62,571 bases of DNA from Bacteroidia bacterium. GTDB lineage: Bacteria; Bacteroidota; Bacteroidia; Bacteroidales; UBA932. The notes beneath the pieces are model-generated. The model made no database searches, had not been told where the DNA came from, and worked only from the letters and a program-made list of their open reading frames with translations. Within the stretch, counting starts at the first letter, position 1; the number at the start of each line of letters is the position of its first letter. A program made the position numbers and the translations under genes. Where the stretch lies: positions 1 to 62,571 of the forward strand of contig SABC01000008.1 in the NCBI GenBank assembly GCA_009929175.1, read 5' to 3'. Of the stretch, positions 54,339 to 62,571 are shown in pieces.

Positions 54339-55139
54339 ATGAAAACCAGACTATCACTCATTTTTGCAACCATCGTATTGCTCCTGCAAAACAACCTCAC
54401 AGCCCAGGAGAGGTTGGTTATCGAATCATCCCACCTCAAATGCAACGACACCATATTGGTTTTCACCCCTGTAAACGTTGAACCGGGAAACCCTCTGTTA
54501 TACCTTTTACACGGCTGGAGCGGCTCTTACAGTGATTGGCACCGTAAAACCGATATTCAGGCATTAAGCGACAAGTACGGATTCACTATTGTTACCCCTG
54601 ACGGTTTTTACAACAGTTGGTACCTCAACAACACAGACAGCTCCAAAATGCAATGGCGCAAGTTTTTCGACAAAGAGCTATATCCCATGATTTCGGAACG
54701 TTACGGAAATCTTCCCGTAAACACCTTCATCACCGGTCTGAGCATGGGCGGTCACGGCGCCATCAATATTTTCATTGACGACACAACAAGATTCCGGGCT
54801 GCCGGCAGCATGTCGGGGGTACTCAACCTGCACGACACCCGCCTTAAGGTAAACCAGATAAACGAAGTGCTTGGAGAGTATACCCCTCAAAACCTGCTTT
54901 TTGACAATAGCTCTGCAATAAACAGGGCAGAGTCAATAGCAGGATGCACCAAAATGTTGTTGATAACCTGCGGGGCTGAGGATGGACTGGTAAAAAGCTC
55001 GATGGATTTTGCAAAGAGGTGCCGAGAACTCAAAATCAACAACACTTTGGTCATAAGCCCTGGTGTACATAGCTGGCAATATTGGACATATATAGTAAAT
55101 CTGCACCTGTTCCTGTTTAAAAAAGAGTTGGAAAAATAG
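54339..55139 (+). CDS. Secreted esterase, alpha/beta-hydrolase fold (esterase D-like)
   Basis: 266-aa exported hydrolase of the putative-esterase family (PF00756 type, related to feruloyl esterases, S-formylglutathione hydrolase and antigen 85). The ATG at 54339 begins a signal peptide (MKTRLSLIFATIVLLLQ, cleavage near TAQ/ER). LLYLLHGWSGSYSDW is the oxyanion-loop region, GLSMGGHGA the nucleophile elbow, TCGAEDGLV the acid and GVHSWQYW the catalytic His. The substrate is unknown; an acyl or sugar ester in the periplasm is likely. It ends 3 bp from the convergent LPS-kinase-like gene. Confidence 0.87.
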   Translation: MKTRLSLIFATIVLLLQNNLTAQERLVIESSHLKCNDTILVFTPVNVEPGNPLLYLLHGWSGSYSDWHRKTDIQALSDKYGFTIVTPDGFYNSWYLNNTDSSKMQWRKFFDKELYPMISERYGNLPVNTFITGLSMGGHGAINIFIDDTTRFRAAGSMSGVLNLHDTRLKVNQINEVLGEYTPQNLLFDNSSAINRAESIAGCTKMLLITCGAEDGLVKSSMDFAKRCRELKINNTLVISPGVHSWQYWTYIVNLHLFLFKKELEK

Positions 55140-55142
55140 TCA

Positions 55143-55880
55143 TCATTTCCTTAAAAACCTTTTTGCCCTGGCTTTGGATTCGATTTTCTTCACAAACCCT
55201 TCCCGGTAACGAAGGATACCCTCCAACACCAAACTCTCATCCAAAGAGGAGACCTGGGAATAACCCTTTGCAATAAACCCAAAGTGCCTCCTTTCCAATG
55301 TAAGCCTGCAAAAATTTTGCATTGCCCTTTTATACGAAAACCTTCCAAATCTTGTCCTGTTATTGTCTATCAGGCAAAAATGGGTTTTTCCATGGGATTG
55401 TTCATACAGGATGTTGGTTACATTGAAATCACCATGGTAAATACCTTTTTGGTGCAAATTATAGGCAAAGGCTGCCAGCTCCATCAAAACAGACTCTTCC
55501 TTTGGCGTACCTAAAATATTTTCCAAAGGAGAGTATCCGGTATGGAGAGAAACATAATAACTCTCCCTGAGCAAACCACTTATTATACAATCAAGCCAGG
55601 CAACCGGTTCGGGTGAATTGAAACCATTTTCCAGGAAATACCCGGAGTATTCGTAGGATCTCTGGGCCTTGGATTTGCGGAGCCAGGCATAGACAAACTT
55701 GTTTATAAACGGAATTTTTCCAAAGCTTTTTACAACAACCGTTACACCATTAACATCAAATTCTTTAACCAGGTTGCGACCCTTGTACAGAAGCCGGCCA
55801 CTGCCATCAAAAATTGCAGGAAGCGAAGCAGTGAACTTTTCAATTCCAGGATATTTGCTGTTGACAACCATCTTTTTCAT
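55143..55880 (-). CDS. Lipopolysaccharide kinase (Kdo/WaaP family)
   Basis: 245-aa kinase of the Kdo/WaaP (InaA) family, which phosphorylates sugars of the LPS core at the inner membrane. The catalytic loop YHGDFNVTNILY (HxDxxxxN) and the metal-binding Asp in CLIDNNRTRFGRF are present. KSFGKIPFINKFVYAWLRKSKAQRSYEY is the N-lobe ATP-binding area, in part KAQRSYEY. No signal or membrane segment is visible. It starts 17 bp after the S9 peptidase gene and is probably co-transcribed. Phosphorylation of a core Kdo is a reasonable guess for Bacteroidota, where KdoK-type enzymes are known. Confidence 0.85.
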   Translation of the reverse strand: MKKMVVNSKYPGIEKFTASLPAIFDGSGRLLYKGRNLVKEFDVNGVTVVVKSFGKIPFINKFVYAWLRKSKAQRSYEYSGYFLENGFNSPEPVAWLDCIISGLLRESYYVSLHTGYSPLENILGTPKEESVLMELAAFAYNLHQKGIYHGDFNVTNILYEQSHGKTHFCLIDNNRTRFGRFSYKRAMQNFCRLTLERRHFGFIAKGYSQVSSLDESLVLEGILRYREGFVKKIESKARAKRFLRK

Positions 55881-55897
55881 CTTCCTTTGCTCATCTC

Positions 55898-58519
55898 TTA
55901 GTTATTGGCATCCATCCAATCAGGCTTACCGGCATCCAGGAGGTAATAATCAAAAAACTCAGACATTCTCCTGTTCCAGTCAATGGAAATATCCCGTTTT
56001 TTTATGTTATGGCCCTCACCTTTGTAATTGAACATCCATACCGGCTTGTACAAACGTTTGAGCCCAAGGAAGAGTTCCAGCCCTTGCGAATAAGGGACAG
56101 CCTCATCTGCATCACAATGCCTGGACAACAGAGGTGTTGTAACCTGGTCCAGGTAAAACAAAGGTGAATTTTTGATATAATTATCGGGCATCTCCCAAAT
56201 TGTCCCCCCAATACGACTTTGGGTTGATTCGTACATGAACATCCTTGGTTTTCCTGCACCTGCCCTCAAACCGGAGTAGGCAGAGGTCATGTTGGCAACG
56301 GCAGTCTCGGTGCAGGCACAACGGAAGAGTTTACTTTGGGTGATTATATATGCTACCTGGTATCCGCCCCAACTGTGGCCTTGTATTCCTATCTTTTCCG
56401 GATCAGCAATCCCCGAACCAACAAGATGCCTTGTACCGCTCTCAACAATGTTTAGTGCACTCTGGCCAGGCCACCCTACCTTGTACCTGATATCCGGCAT
56501 AAAAACCACATACCCCTTGCTAGTGTACATTACCGGATTGATCTCGGATGATGTTGGCTCCGGGGTATAGAACATGTTGGTGTTTTCACTTTTGGTTTCG
56601 TACAAATGGACTATCACAGGATATCTACGGGATGGATCGTACCCTTCGGGCTTGAACAGTACACCACTTTGCTCCATTCCACTGCTGTCCCTCCACCAGA
56701 TTACCTCCGAGGTTCCTGTACTGTAACCCTCGAGCTGTTCATTGAGTCCGGTTAACCTTTCACCTGACTTGAAATCTTTTGAAAAAACCCAATAATCCGG
56801 AGCTTCGCCAAAACTTTCTCGTTTTAACAGGTGCTCTCCGTTTAACAATGGTTTTTGATAACTGTATCTATAGGGTCCCGACAAGAGTTTACGGGGGTCC
56901 TTCCCTTTTGCTGCCATGTAAAACCCAGCATCCCTGTTCTTCAAATCCGTTGATTCTACAAGGAACGGAGCACTGATGTCGATCTCGGCAGTCACACCTC
57001 TGCCGCTTCGCTTCACGACCTTGAACCTGATCCCGTTTTTCCGACCGTATCCATTTGTCAGGCATACTGCCTTACCCTCTCCCGAAACAGGTATGGCCCA
57101 AATATCATATTTGTCGTAAACAATAAAATGGTCCTTCCTTTTTGTAACCCCTGCCTGACCATAGGATCCCGGAGGTTGTGGTTTGTCAAAGGACTCATCA
57201 GTAAGGGTGAATGGCACCAAAGACGAAAGATTGGCTGACTCTCCATTTTGGAGATTTACCGAATACCATAAAGAGTCTTCATATTTGTAGACAAACAGGT
57301 AGGGAGTTATTGCAGAGGGTGCAAATGTACCATGGAAGGCTTTGAACAACAGCTTATTCTCTCCATTTGTCATATTTGTCACATAAAAATCCCTGGGCAA
57401 TGGATCCCTCCAGTGTTCCTCGTACTGGTATGGTCTGCGGTCCAGTTCAAAACCGAAAGGGGAGTCCTCACTACCATCAAGGTAGACTCCCCTGCCATAT
57501 GAAAGGCGGACAAGACGCTCTTGTTCCGGATAAAAAACCCACTTGAACGAATTGGAAAAAACTGATGCAGAGCCTCTTTTCTGGGATGGTAAAAGTGTAT
57601 CATTCCACCTCCATAGTTCCAATGTTTTGGGAAATCCTTTATCCTTAGTAACAGTTTTTGGTTCATCATTGAGAAGCGAGGTTTCAAACAGCAAATAATC
57701 ACCCTTTTCCGAAAACTTGATTCCCTTTTTAAAATTAAGCACCATACCTCCCGGGAGCATACTCCCTGGAATAACATTTTCTACAAACAGATAGCCACCA
57801 CTCTTCTCCTTTGTAAGGATGCCAGATACAATTTCTTTGGACCCCAGGCTGTCACTGCTGGTAAGAAAAGCAATCTTTCCCAAAGGTTCAGAATAGTCAA
57901 AATCCCTGATTGTCCTTTGGGTCGAGTATATCTCCTTGACAACAGGGGAGGTGTTGCCGGTAAGCAGGATCTCAAAAAAAATGTGGCGGGACCCCATTAC
58001 ACTGTCAGGGAGCCTTCCCAAGATAATAAGCACACCTTCCCCGATAAAAAGACTTTTTTCCATGGTAAAGGATGAATCCAAAATGGGATATTCCCAAGAT
58101 GGATTGGATGCATCGACAACAGTCAGGTTGCTGCCTTTGTACAGGACAAACGGAGAATCTTCGCTTGCAACAGGTTTCGAAGCCCCGGCAATCTTGTGGG
58201 TGAATCCCGAACCAGTTTCAAACAGGAAAAGGGTATCCTTGGCTGTGAAAAAGACATTCTTGCCATTGTTGAATGTTTTTGGAACTGATGTTCCATGAAA
58301 CACCTTTCGGTATTGTCTTTTACGGTTTTCTATCACCAGTTCGCCGGCTTGTGAGTGACCTTTGTACAATGTGACATAGTAAGTGCCGTCATCGGCGATA
58401 TTGAAACTTTCAATATTTTTCCAAGTATCGTAGTTGGTTTCGTCCAGCTTCTTGTTTTGGGCAAAACTAGCAGTTAAAAAAAACAAAAAACACAGGGAGA
58501 GAGATAACAGTTTTTTCAT
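55898..58519 (-). CDS. S9 family peptidase (prolyl oligopeptidase-like), secreted
   Basis: 873-aa secreted serine peptidase. The ATG at 58519 gives a signal peptide (MKKLLSLSLCFLFFLTASFA, cleavage before QN). A long N-terminal region (about residues 25-600) should be a beta-propeller-like domain. The hydrolase domain carries the nucleophile GIQGHSWGGYQ, acid HCDADEAVPYSQG and His KGEGHNIKKRD. It is longer than DPP IV and lacks that enzyme's double-Glu anchor, so it is probably an endopeptidase or of unknown specificity. It is one of three S9 peptidases in the window, and is followed by the LPS kinase gene. Confidence 0.88.
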   Translation of the reverse strand: MKKLLSLSLCFLFFLTASFAQNKKLDETNYDTWKNIESFNIADDGTYYVTLYKGHSQAGELVIENRKRQYRKVFHGTSVPKTFNNGKNVFFTAKDTLFLFETGSGFTHKIAGASKPVASEDSPFVLYKGSNLTVVDASNPSWEYPILDSSFTMEKSLFIGEGVLIILGRLPDSVMGSRHIFFEILLTGNTSPVVKEIYSTQRTIRDFDYSEPLGKIAFLTSSDSLGSKEIVSGILTKEKSGGYLFVENVIPGSMLPGGMVLNFKKGIKFSEKGDYLLFETSLLNDEPKTVTKDKGFPKTLELWRWNDTLLPSQKRGSASVFSNSFKWVFYPEQERLVRLSYGRGVYLDGSEDSPFGFELDRRPYQYEEHWRDPLPRDFYVTNMTNGENKLLFKAFHGTFAPSAITPYLFVYKYEDSLWYSVNLQNGESANLSSLVPFTLTDESFDKPQPPGSYGQAGVTKRKDHFIVYDKYDIWAIPVSGEGKAVCLTNGYGRKNGIRFKVVKRSGRGVTAEIDISAPFLVESTDLKNRDAGFYMAAKGKDPRKLLSGPYRYSYQKPLLNGEHLLKRESFGEAPDYWVFSKDFKSGERLTGLNEQLEGYSTGTSEVIWWRDSSGMEQSGVLFKPEGYDPSRRYPVIVHLYETKSENTNMFYTPEPTSSEINPVMYTSKGYVVFMPDIRYKVGWPGQSALNIVESGTRHLVGSGIADPEKIGIQGHSWGGYQVAYIITQSKLFRCACTETAVANMTSAYSGLRAGAGKPRMFMYESTQSRIGGTIWEMPDNYIKNSPLFYLDQVTTPLLSRHCDADEAVPYSQGLELFLGLKRLYKPVWMFNYKGEGHNIKKRDISIDWNRRMSEFFDYYLLDAGKPDWMDANN

Positions 58520-58540
58520 GATAAAATGGTTTGCAGACTC

Positions 58541-58548
58541 CAAAAATA
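58541..58548 (-). promoter_or_regulatory. -7 box of the S9 peptidase gene
   Basis: TATTTTTG on the minus strand, 21 nt upstream of the ATG at 58519. It is divergent from the identical box at 58570-58577. Confidence 0.5.
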
Positions 58549-58569
58549 GGCAAATCCCACGATTATGGC

Positions 58570-58577
58570 TATTTTTG
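58570..58577 (+). promoter_or_regulatory. -7 box of the serine hydrolase gene
   Basis: TATTTTTG, 18 nt before the ATG at 58596. It is the mirror image of the box at 58541-58548, 21 bp away. Confidence 0.5.
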
Positions 58578-58595
58578 TTCAGAAATCTACTTATT

Positions 58596-59738
58596 ATGTC
58601 CAGATCACATCTTTTGCTAGCCCTTTATATCATATCTATGTTTTTTCACTCAAATCTCTCACATGCCCGGAATATTTGTCCGGAAGAGAAACACTTGACA
58701 ATCAAAGAAAAACTCCAAAAAATAATAGAAAGGGCCTCAATCCCCATGATTCAGGTTGCATACAGGGAAAATTCGGAAACTTCACTATACGAGGCACATT
58801 CAAACTCATACAACCCGCCGGCACCAAACAACCTAACTGTTTTCCAGGCAGCATCGCTGAGCAAGACCATATTTGCATCCATAGTATTGCGAATGGCACG
58901 TGACGGGAAAATTGATTTAAACAAACCTCTTGCAGAGTATATGCCAAACAACAGGGTAATCAAAGAGCAACAGGTTTGGGCAGGCAAGCTGACTGCTGCC
59001 ATGGTTCTTTCTCACAAGACAGGTCTTCCAAACTGGAGTACATCTCCATCATCAGAATCCTGGCCTGTCTCGGAACTCAGCTTCCGGTTTGCACCGGACA
59101 GCGCCTTTAGTTACTCCGGAGAAGGGTATTACTATTTGCAGCAGGTGGTTGAAGCTATCCAGGGTAAATCCCTGCAGGAGATAGCAAGGAAAGAGATTTT
59201 TGAACCACTAGGCATGAAAAGCAGCAGTTATGGATGGGAAACAGGTGCAACTACGTTTGCAGATTACGAGTTGGTTACTGCTCATGGTTTTGACAAAGAG
59301 GGGAAAGATAAAGGGAAAGGAAGACATCCAAGGGAAAATTGTGCATACACCCTAAGGACAACAGCCCACGATTACTCACTTTTCATTGATGCTTTGTTTT
59401 CGGGACGGCTGACAGGCAAAGATGCTCTCGAGGAGATGCTCAAGCCAGTGGTAAAGGCTGTGAGGTTCCCGGGTAATGAACGGTTATGTGACAAAAATAT
59501 CTTTTGGGGATTGGGAATTGGCATGGAAACGCATCCAAAATTTGGAACCATTTACTTCCACTGGGGGGACAACGGTAATTTCAAAGCCCTTTTTGTTGTG
59601 GTTCCTTCCCAAGAAAAAGACCTGGTTTATTTTACAAACAGTTTCCACGGGCACTCTATAATTGACAGTATCACAAAACTATTTTTCGGGACGGAAAATC
59701 TTTTTGAACTATCGGAATGGGTCAACCGGATTCCATGA
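58596..59738 (+). CDS. Serine hydrolase, class C beta-lactamase fold
   Basis: 380-aa exported penicillin-binding-protein-like hydrolase. The ATG at 58596 begins a signal peptide (MSRSHLLLALYIISMFFHS, cleavage near SHA/RN). The catalytic SxxK is SLSK (Ser87, Lys90). The second motif is YSG (Tyr173) in place of the YxN of true class C beta-lactamases. The third is HWG in HWGDNGNFK, in place of KTG. These substitutions are common in esterase or peptidase members of the family, so it need not be a resistance gene. It ends before a strong hairpin terminator. Substrate unknown. Confidence 0.87.
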   Translation: MSRSHLLLALYIISMFFHSNLSHARNICPEEKHLTIKEKLQKIIERASIPMIQVAYRENSETSLYEAHSNSYNPPAPNNLTVFQAASLSKTIFASIVLRMARDGKIDLNKPLAEYMPNNRVIKEQQVWAGKLTAAMVLSHKTGLPNWSTSPSSESWPVSELSFRFAPDSAFSYSGEGYYYLQQVVEAIQGKSLQEIARKEIFEPLGMKSSSYGWETGATTFADYELVTAHGFDKEGKDKGKGRHPRENCAYTLRTTAHDYSLFIDALFSGRLTGKDALEEMLKPVVKAVRFPGNERLCDKNIFWGLGIGMETHPKFGTIYFHWGDNGNFKALFVVVPSQEKDLVYFTNSFHGHSIIDSITKLFFGTENLFELSEWVNRIP

Positions 59739-59792
59739 TGACTTGCTCAGTAATAATTACACTTTTTGCCGAATATTCGTTTACCTCTTTTG

Positions 59793-59835
59793 TAATCTTA
59801 TGTTATTCATTAGCATAAGATTATTTTATTTTTAT
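59793..59835 (+). terminator. Intrinsic terminator after the serine hydrolase gene
   Basis: TAATCTTATG (59793-59802) pairs perfectly with CATAAGATTA (59814-59823) around an 11-nt loop, followed by TTTTATTTTTATAC. It lies 55 bp after the serine hydrolase stop and upstream of the promoter of the next gene. The stem is AT-rich. Confidence 0.65.
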
Positions 59836-59881
59836 ACTATCATTTGATTATTAAAATTAAATTTCATTATATTCGCCACTG

Positions 59882-59889
59882 TATATTTG
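59882..59889 (+). promoter_or_regulatory. -7 box of the AMP-dependent synthetase gene
   Basis: TATATTTG matches TAnnTTTG and ends 17 nt before the ATG at 59907, giving a short leader. No -33 TTTG is seen at the right distance. Confidence 0.5.
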
Positions 59890-59906
59890 ATAATTTTTTA
59901 ACAATC

Positions 59907-61436
59907 ATGCTGCTTCACCACAAATTCATCGCTACAGCCAAGCAATTCCCTTCAAAGAATGCAATTATAGATAAAACTACCAACAAAACAGTAACTTACG
60001 GCAAATCACTTATAGCCACACTAATACTCTCTGCAAGATTCAAGAAAATTCCTGACCAGTTTATCGGAATTTTGCTGCCAACCTCGGCAGGAGGTGCTTT
60101 GGCTACTGTTGCTGTACTTATGGCAGGCAAAGTGCCGGTAATGATAAACTACTCCACCGGTGCAAAGGATAACTCCCTTTATGCTCAAAAGAAATGCTCT
60201 TTCTCTACGATCCTGACATCTGGAGCCTTGCTGGAAAAGATAAACTGTCCAAGGATTGAAGGTATGGTTATCCTGGAAGACCTGATGAAGGAGATTACTC
60301 CGTTAGAAAAAATCGGGGCAGCATTAAAAAGCAAATTGCCACTCAAAAAACTTGTCACATTGATTGCTGGAGGAGAGGAAAGCGACACTGCCGCAATTTT
60401 GTTTACAAGTGGCAGCGAAAAAGATCCCAAAGCTGTACAACTCACCCATAAGAACATCTCTTCCAATATCGAAAATTTTGGCAATTATGTGAATATATCC
60501 AGTGATGATTCAATACTTGCAAACCTGGTGTTTTTCCATGTATTCGGACTTACCGTAAACCTTTGGGTAACCTTTTATTACGGGATGACCATGATTACCT
60601 ACGCGAATCCTCTTGATTTCAACACAATCTGCACAATTGCCCGAGAAGAAAAACCGACGGTAATGGTAGGAACACCCAGCTTTTTTTGGGGCTACCTTAA
60701 CCGCTCCCGCCAAGGTGACTTCAAATCAATCCGCATAATGGTTGCAGGGGCTGACAAATGCCCTGACGCACTCAGGGAGGGTTACCTGCAAAAACATGGC
60801 GTCACTTTGCTGGAGGGTTACGGGGCAACAGAAACCTCCCCGGTTATCTCTGTAAACACATCCCGGTTCAACCGCCCGGGCAGCACCGGAAAGGTGATTC
60901 CTGGAGTTGAGGTAAAGATTGAACATTTTGAGACAAATGGCGAGTGTGAGGTTGGTGAGGTGGGCAAGATACTTGTTAAAGGGGACTCCGTGATGAAAGG
61001 ATATTACGGCGACCCGGAACTGACAGCAGAGGTTATCAAGGATGGCTGGTACAACACCGGGGACATGGGTTATTTTGATCACGAAGGGTACCTTTGGCAC
61101 TCAGGTCGTTTCAAAAGGTTTGTTAAAATCGGGGGAGAGATGGTATCCCTGGTAAAGGTAGAGAACACACTGGAAAAATATCTCCCGACAGGAGTTTCCT
61201 GCTGTGTTGTTGATGTGTCGGACGAACGCAAAGGTTCTTCGATTATTGCAACCGTTACAATCGAGGTCAATAAAACTGAGATTTTGAAACAAATGAGCAA
61301 AGATTTGCCTAACATTGCTCTGCCAAAACATTTTGTTGTAATCAGGGAGTTGCCAATGATGGGTACAGGTAAAATTGACTTCAGGTCTGTTACCCGTATT
61401 GTTCAGGAACTGATGAAAGAAGAGGAAGTAGCATGA
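59907..61436 (+). CDS. AMP-dependent acyl-CoA/acyl-ACP synthetase
   Basis: 509-aa ANL-superfamily adenylating enzyme, without signal peptide. The P-loop-like motif AAILFTSGSEKDPKAVQL is the variant (SGSEKDPK) seen in acyl-ACP synthetase domains of Aas and related lipid-recycling enzymes. LEGYGATETSP is motif A5, WYNTGDMGYFDHEGYLW is A7, and the A10 Lys is in GTGKIDFRSV. The ATG at 59907 is chosen because it puts the start just before the conserved ATAKQFPSKNAIID; the codons upstream overlap the promoter. Likely role: reactivating free fatty acids for membrane lipid synthesis. It converges 2 bp from a PagL-like lipid A deacylase, an enzyme that would release such acids. Confidence 0.86.
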   Translation: MLLHHKFIATAKQFPSKNAIIDKTTNKTVTYGKSLIATLILSARFKKIPDQFIGILLPTSAGGALATVAVLMAGKVPVMINYSTGAKDNSLYAQKKCSFSTILTSGALLEKINCPRIEGMVILEDLMKEITPLEKIGAALKSKLPLKKLVTLIAGGEESDTAAILFTSGSEKDPKAVQLTHKNISSNIENFGNYVNISSDDSILANLVFFHVFGLTVNLWVTFYYGMTMITYANPLDFNTICTIAREEKPTVMVGTPSFFWGYLNRSRQGDFKSIRIMVAGADKCPDALREGYLQKHGVTLLEGYGATETSPVISVNTSRFNRPGSTGKVIPGVEVKIEHFETNGECEVGEVGKILVKGDSVMKGYYGDPELTAEVIKDGWYNTGDMGYFDHEGYLWHSGRFKRFVKIGGEMVSLVKVENTLEKYLPTGVSCCVVDVSDERKGSSIIATVTIEVNKTEILKQMSKDLPNIALPKHFVVIRELPMMGTGKIDFRSVTRIVQELMKEEEVA

Positions 61437-61438
61437 TT

Positions 61439-62571
61439 TTAAAATGAATAACCGAATGAAAACGTCAGGGGAATCTTGACCCCGCAATTCATGGGAAAAA
61501 TATTACCGTTGGAGTAATGGGCTATCCGGAGTTCGGCATTCAACACCCTCTCTTTCCCAAAAAAAGCACCTATTCCCAAAGCATCATAAAATGTAAACCT
61601 TTTCCCTGTGTCATTCCCGTCTATGTAACTGTGTGATAAATAAGTCGGGCCACCCAGTATATAGAAAAAGTATGGATCAAACAACTTGTTGTGCAAAAAG
61701 TTGAACCTGAATACCGGGTACAACGAAAAAGCAAAAAGATCCTCTTTCATGGCATTGGTTTTCCAGTAGGCAACATTTGACCCGACATCAAAAGAGAAAA
61801 TCTTTGGACCATTAAACAGGTTCCTTTGGTATGATGCCATAAAACCATAATCAACCTGGGCCGCCCCACCCCAAAAAAGGTAAATACTTTTGAAAAACTC
61901 ATTTACCCCGTATCCAAAGCTGTTCGTGGAGTAAGAGAGGCTGATCCACTGCTTTGGGAAAATCCTGCCTTCTTTTCTTGTTTTTTGCAGTTTGTCTTCA
62001 TCAAAAGGCGCAAAGCTGTAACGGAATCCCGCTCCTGCATAGGTTACGGGCGGCTGGTCGTAACCTTTTGCCGGAAAGGTATGGCCAACCTGCATTGTTA
62101 CAGCGCACTTTTCGTCAAACGAATAGGCTATGCCAGCACCTGCAGTTATAGTGGCAAAACTTAGGTCCTTTACAACAATGTTGTTGTTTTTATCCCTTAT
62201 CCCGTGGCGGGTTACCACACCCAAGCCACCCTCTGCATTTAAAGATATCCTGTCCGAAAGGGAGACCACAGGTTTTAATGTGGCAGAGGCAACATTCATC
62301 CATACAGTTCGGGTCTCTGCAACATCATTTGGGGTGGAATTGTTCCTGAAACTGTACTTTACCCACCATATAGGTCTCATGTAGGTCACCTGGGCATGGA
62401 GGTAAGGTGTGATTTCGTAACCCAGCAACACCAGTCTCACCGCAGGGTGCCTTACAAGCACAGATTCCATTGTGTAACCAGGTTGCAACTGCTTTTCCGA
62501 AAAAGGATAACCTACGTACCCTACTCCAATCTCAAAAAAGGATTTTTGCATTGCAGCCGGCATCTGACTTA
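61439..62571 (-). CDS. Acyloxyacyl hydrolase / PagL-like lipid A 3-O-deacylase (5' end beyond window)
   Basis: Outer-membrane beta-barrel protein; about 377 codons are visible. The frame is open across the window edge, and the visible start lacks a signal peptide, so the true start lies outside. The C-terminal half matches the PagL/acyloxyacyl hydrolase family: catalytic His and Ser in RIAHYSNGN, and a terminal aromatic-ended strand (TFSFGYSF) typical of barrels. The protein is about twice the size of Pseudomonas PagL (about 150 aa mature), so the N-terminal half may be a second barrel-like region. It would remove an ester-linked acyl chain from lipid A. Its stop is 2 bp from the stop of the convergent AMP-dependent synthetase. 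Confidence 0.8.
   Translation of the reverse strand, partial: SQMPAAMQKSFFEIGVGYVGYPFSEKQLQPGYTMESVLVRHPAVRLVLLGYEITPYLHAQVTYMRPIWWVKYSFRNNSTPNDVAETRTVWMNVASATLKPVVSLSDRISLNAEGGLGVVTRHGIRDKNNNIVVKDLSFATITAGAGIAYSFDEKCAVTMQVGHTFPAKGYDQPPVTYAGAGFRYSFAPFDEDKLQKTRKEGRIFPKQWISLSYSTNSFGYGVNEFFKSIYLFWGGAAQVDYGFMASYQRNLFNGPKIFSFDVGSNVAYWKTNAMKEDLFAFSLYPVFRFNFLHNKLFDPYFFYILGGPTYLSHSYIDGNDTGKRFTFYDALGIGAFFGKERVLNAELRIAHYSNGNIFPMNCGVKIPLTFSFGYSF

Noticed and set aside
58596-59738. Beta-lactamase antibiotic resistance gene
   Set aside because: The fold is right, but the YxN and KTG motifs are YSG and HWG, as in many non-lactamase serine hydrolases, and no resistance context is present.

Overview
This window is a gene-dense, about 62.6 kb chromosomal segment of a Gram-negative member of the Bacteroidota, most likely order Bacteroidales or a close relative. 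The evidence is: -7 promoter boxes of the Bacteroidota type (TAnnTTTG) ahead of many genes, mostly without clear Shine-Dalgarno sequences; a TonB-dependent receptor, lipid A genes (lpxB, a PagL-like deacylase, a WaaP/Kdo-type kinase) and diaminopimelate synthesis, which imply an outer membrane; several secreted S9 peptidases; fused MsrB-MsrA; and a tmRNA whose tag, GNNNYALAA, resembles Bacteroidales tags. Menaquinone appears to be made by the futalosine route (mqnC plus a UbiD-type menaquinone decarboxylase). I saw no insertion sequence, prophage, CRISPR array, rRNA or ordinary tRNA. The window is almost entirely core chromosome, and the first and last genes run off its edges.

Layout. 1-7.3 kb (minus): a truncated secreted S9 peptidase, a PAS histidine kinase, and the oxidative pentose-phosphate operon gnd-zwf-pgl. 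7.4-8.3 kb: a thioredoxin-fold lipoprotein. 8.3-16.4 kb (minus): gpsA-pgi-addB-addA, coupling glycerol-phosphate and hexose-phosphate metabolism with a double-strand-break repair helicase-nuclease. 16.5-19.1 kb: mqnC, convergent with and overlapping rnhA, which follows pdxA. 19.2-24.5 kb (plus): recG-nfo-msrBA-MATE, a DNA and oxidative damage group. 24.5-28.2 kb: glnS (minus), yicC, and a secreted protein of unknown function ending at a bidirectional terminator. 28.3-34.1 kb (minus): a 4-helix-bundle/HAMP membrane protein, trkH, a RecD-like helicase and DPP IV. 34.1-35.2 kb: gapA with a strong terminator. 35.3-48.2 kb (plus): surE, an lpxB-MGMT gene fusion, dapF, coaD, a double-thioredoxin protein, a D-lactate-dehydrogenase-like FAD/Fe-S protein, a UbiD decarboxylase, then a TonB receptor and a LysE-type exporter. 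48.2-48.6 kb: tmRNA. 48.6-54.3 kb (minus): a PgpH-like c-di-AMP phosphodiesterase and a large PAS/GAF histidine kinase. 54.3-62.6 kb: an esterase, a sugar-kinase-like LPS kinase, an S9 peptidase, a serine beta-lactamase-fold hydrolase, an acyl-activating enzyme and a PagL-like lipid A deacylase.

The genes work mainly in central carbon metabolism (pgi, zwf, pgl, gnd, gapA, gpsA), cofactor and envelope synthesis (pdxA, coaD, mqnC, ubiD, dapF, lpxB), genome repair (addAB, recG, nfo, rnhA, RecD-like, MGMT) and extracytoplasmic peptide use (three S9 peptidases). The most unusual object is the continuous reading frame joining LpxB to a complete O6-alkylguanine-DNA alkyltransferase. Next come short perfect inverted repeats carrying back-to-back -7 boxes, a sensor-like HAMP protein with no output domain next to trkH, and a tmRNA packed against a convergent kinase gene with no visible terminator.
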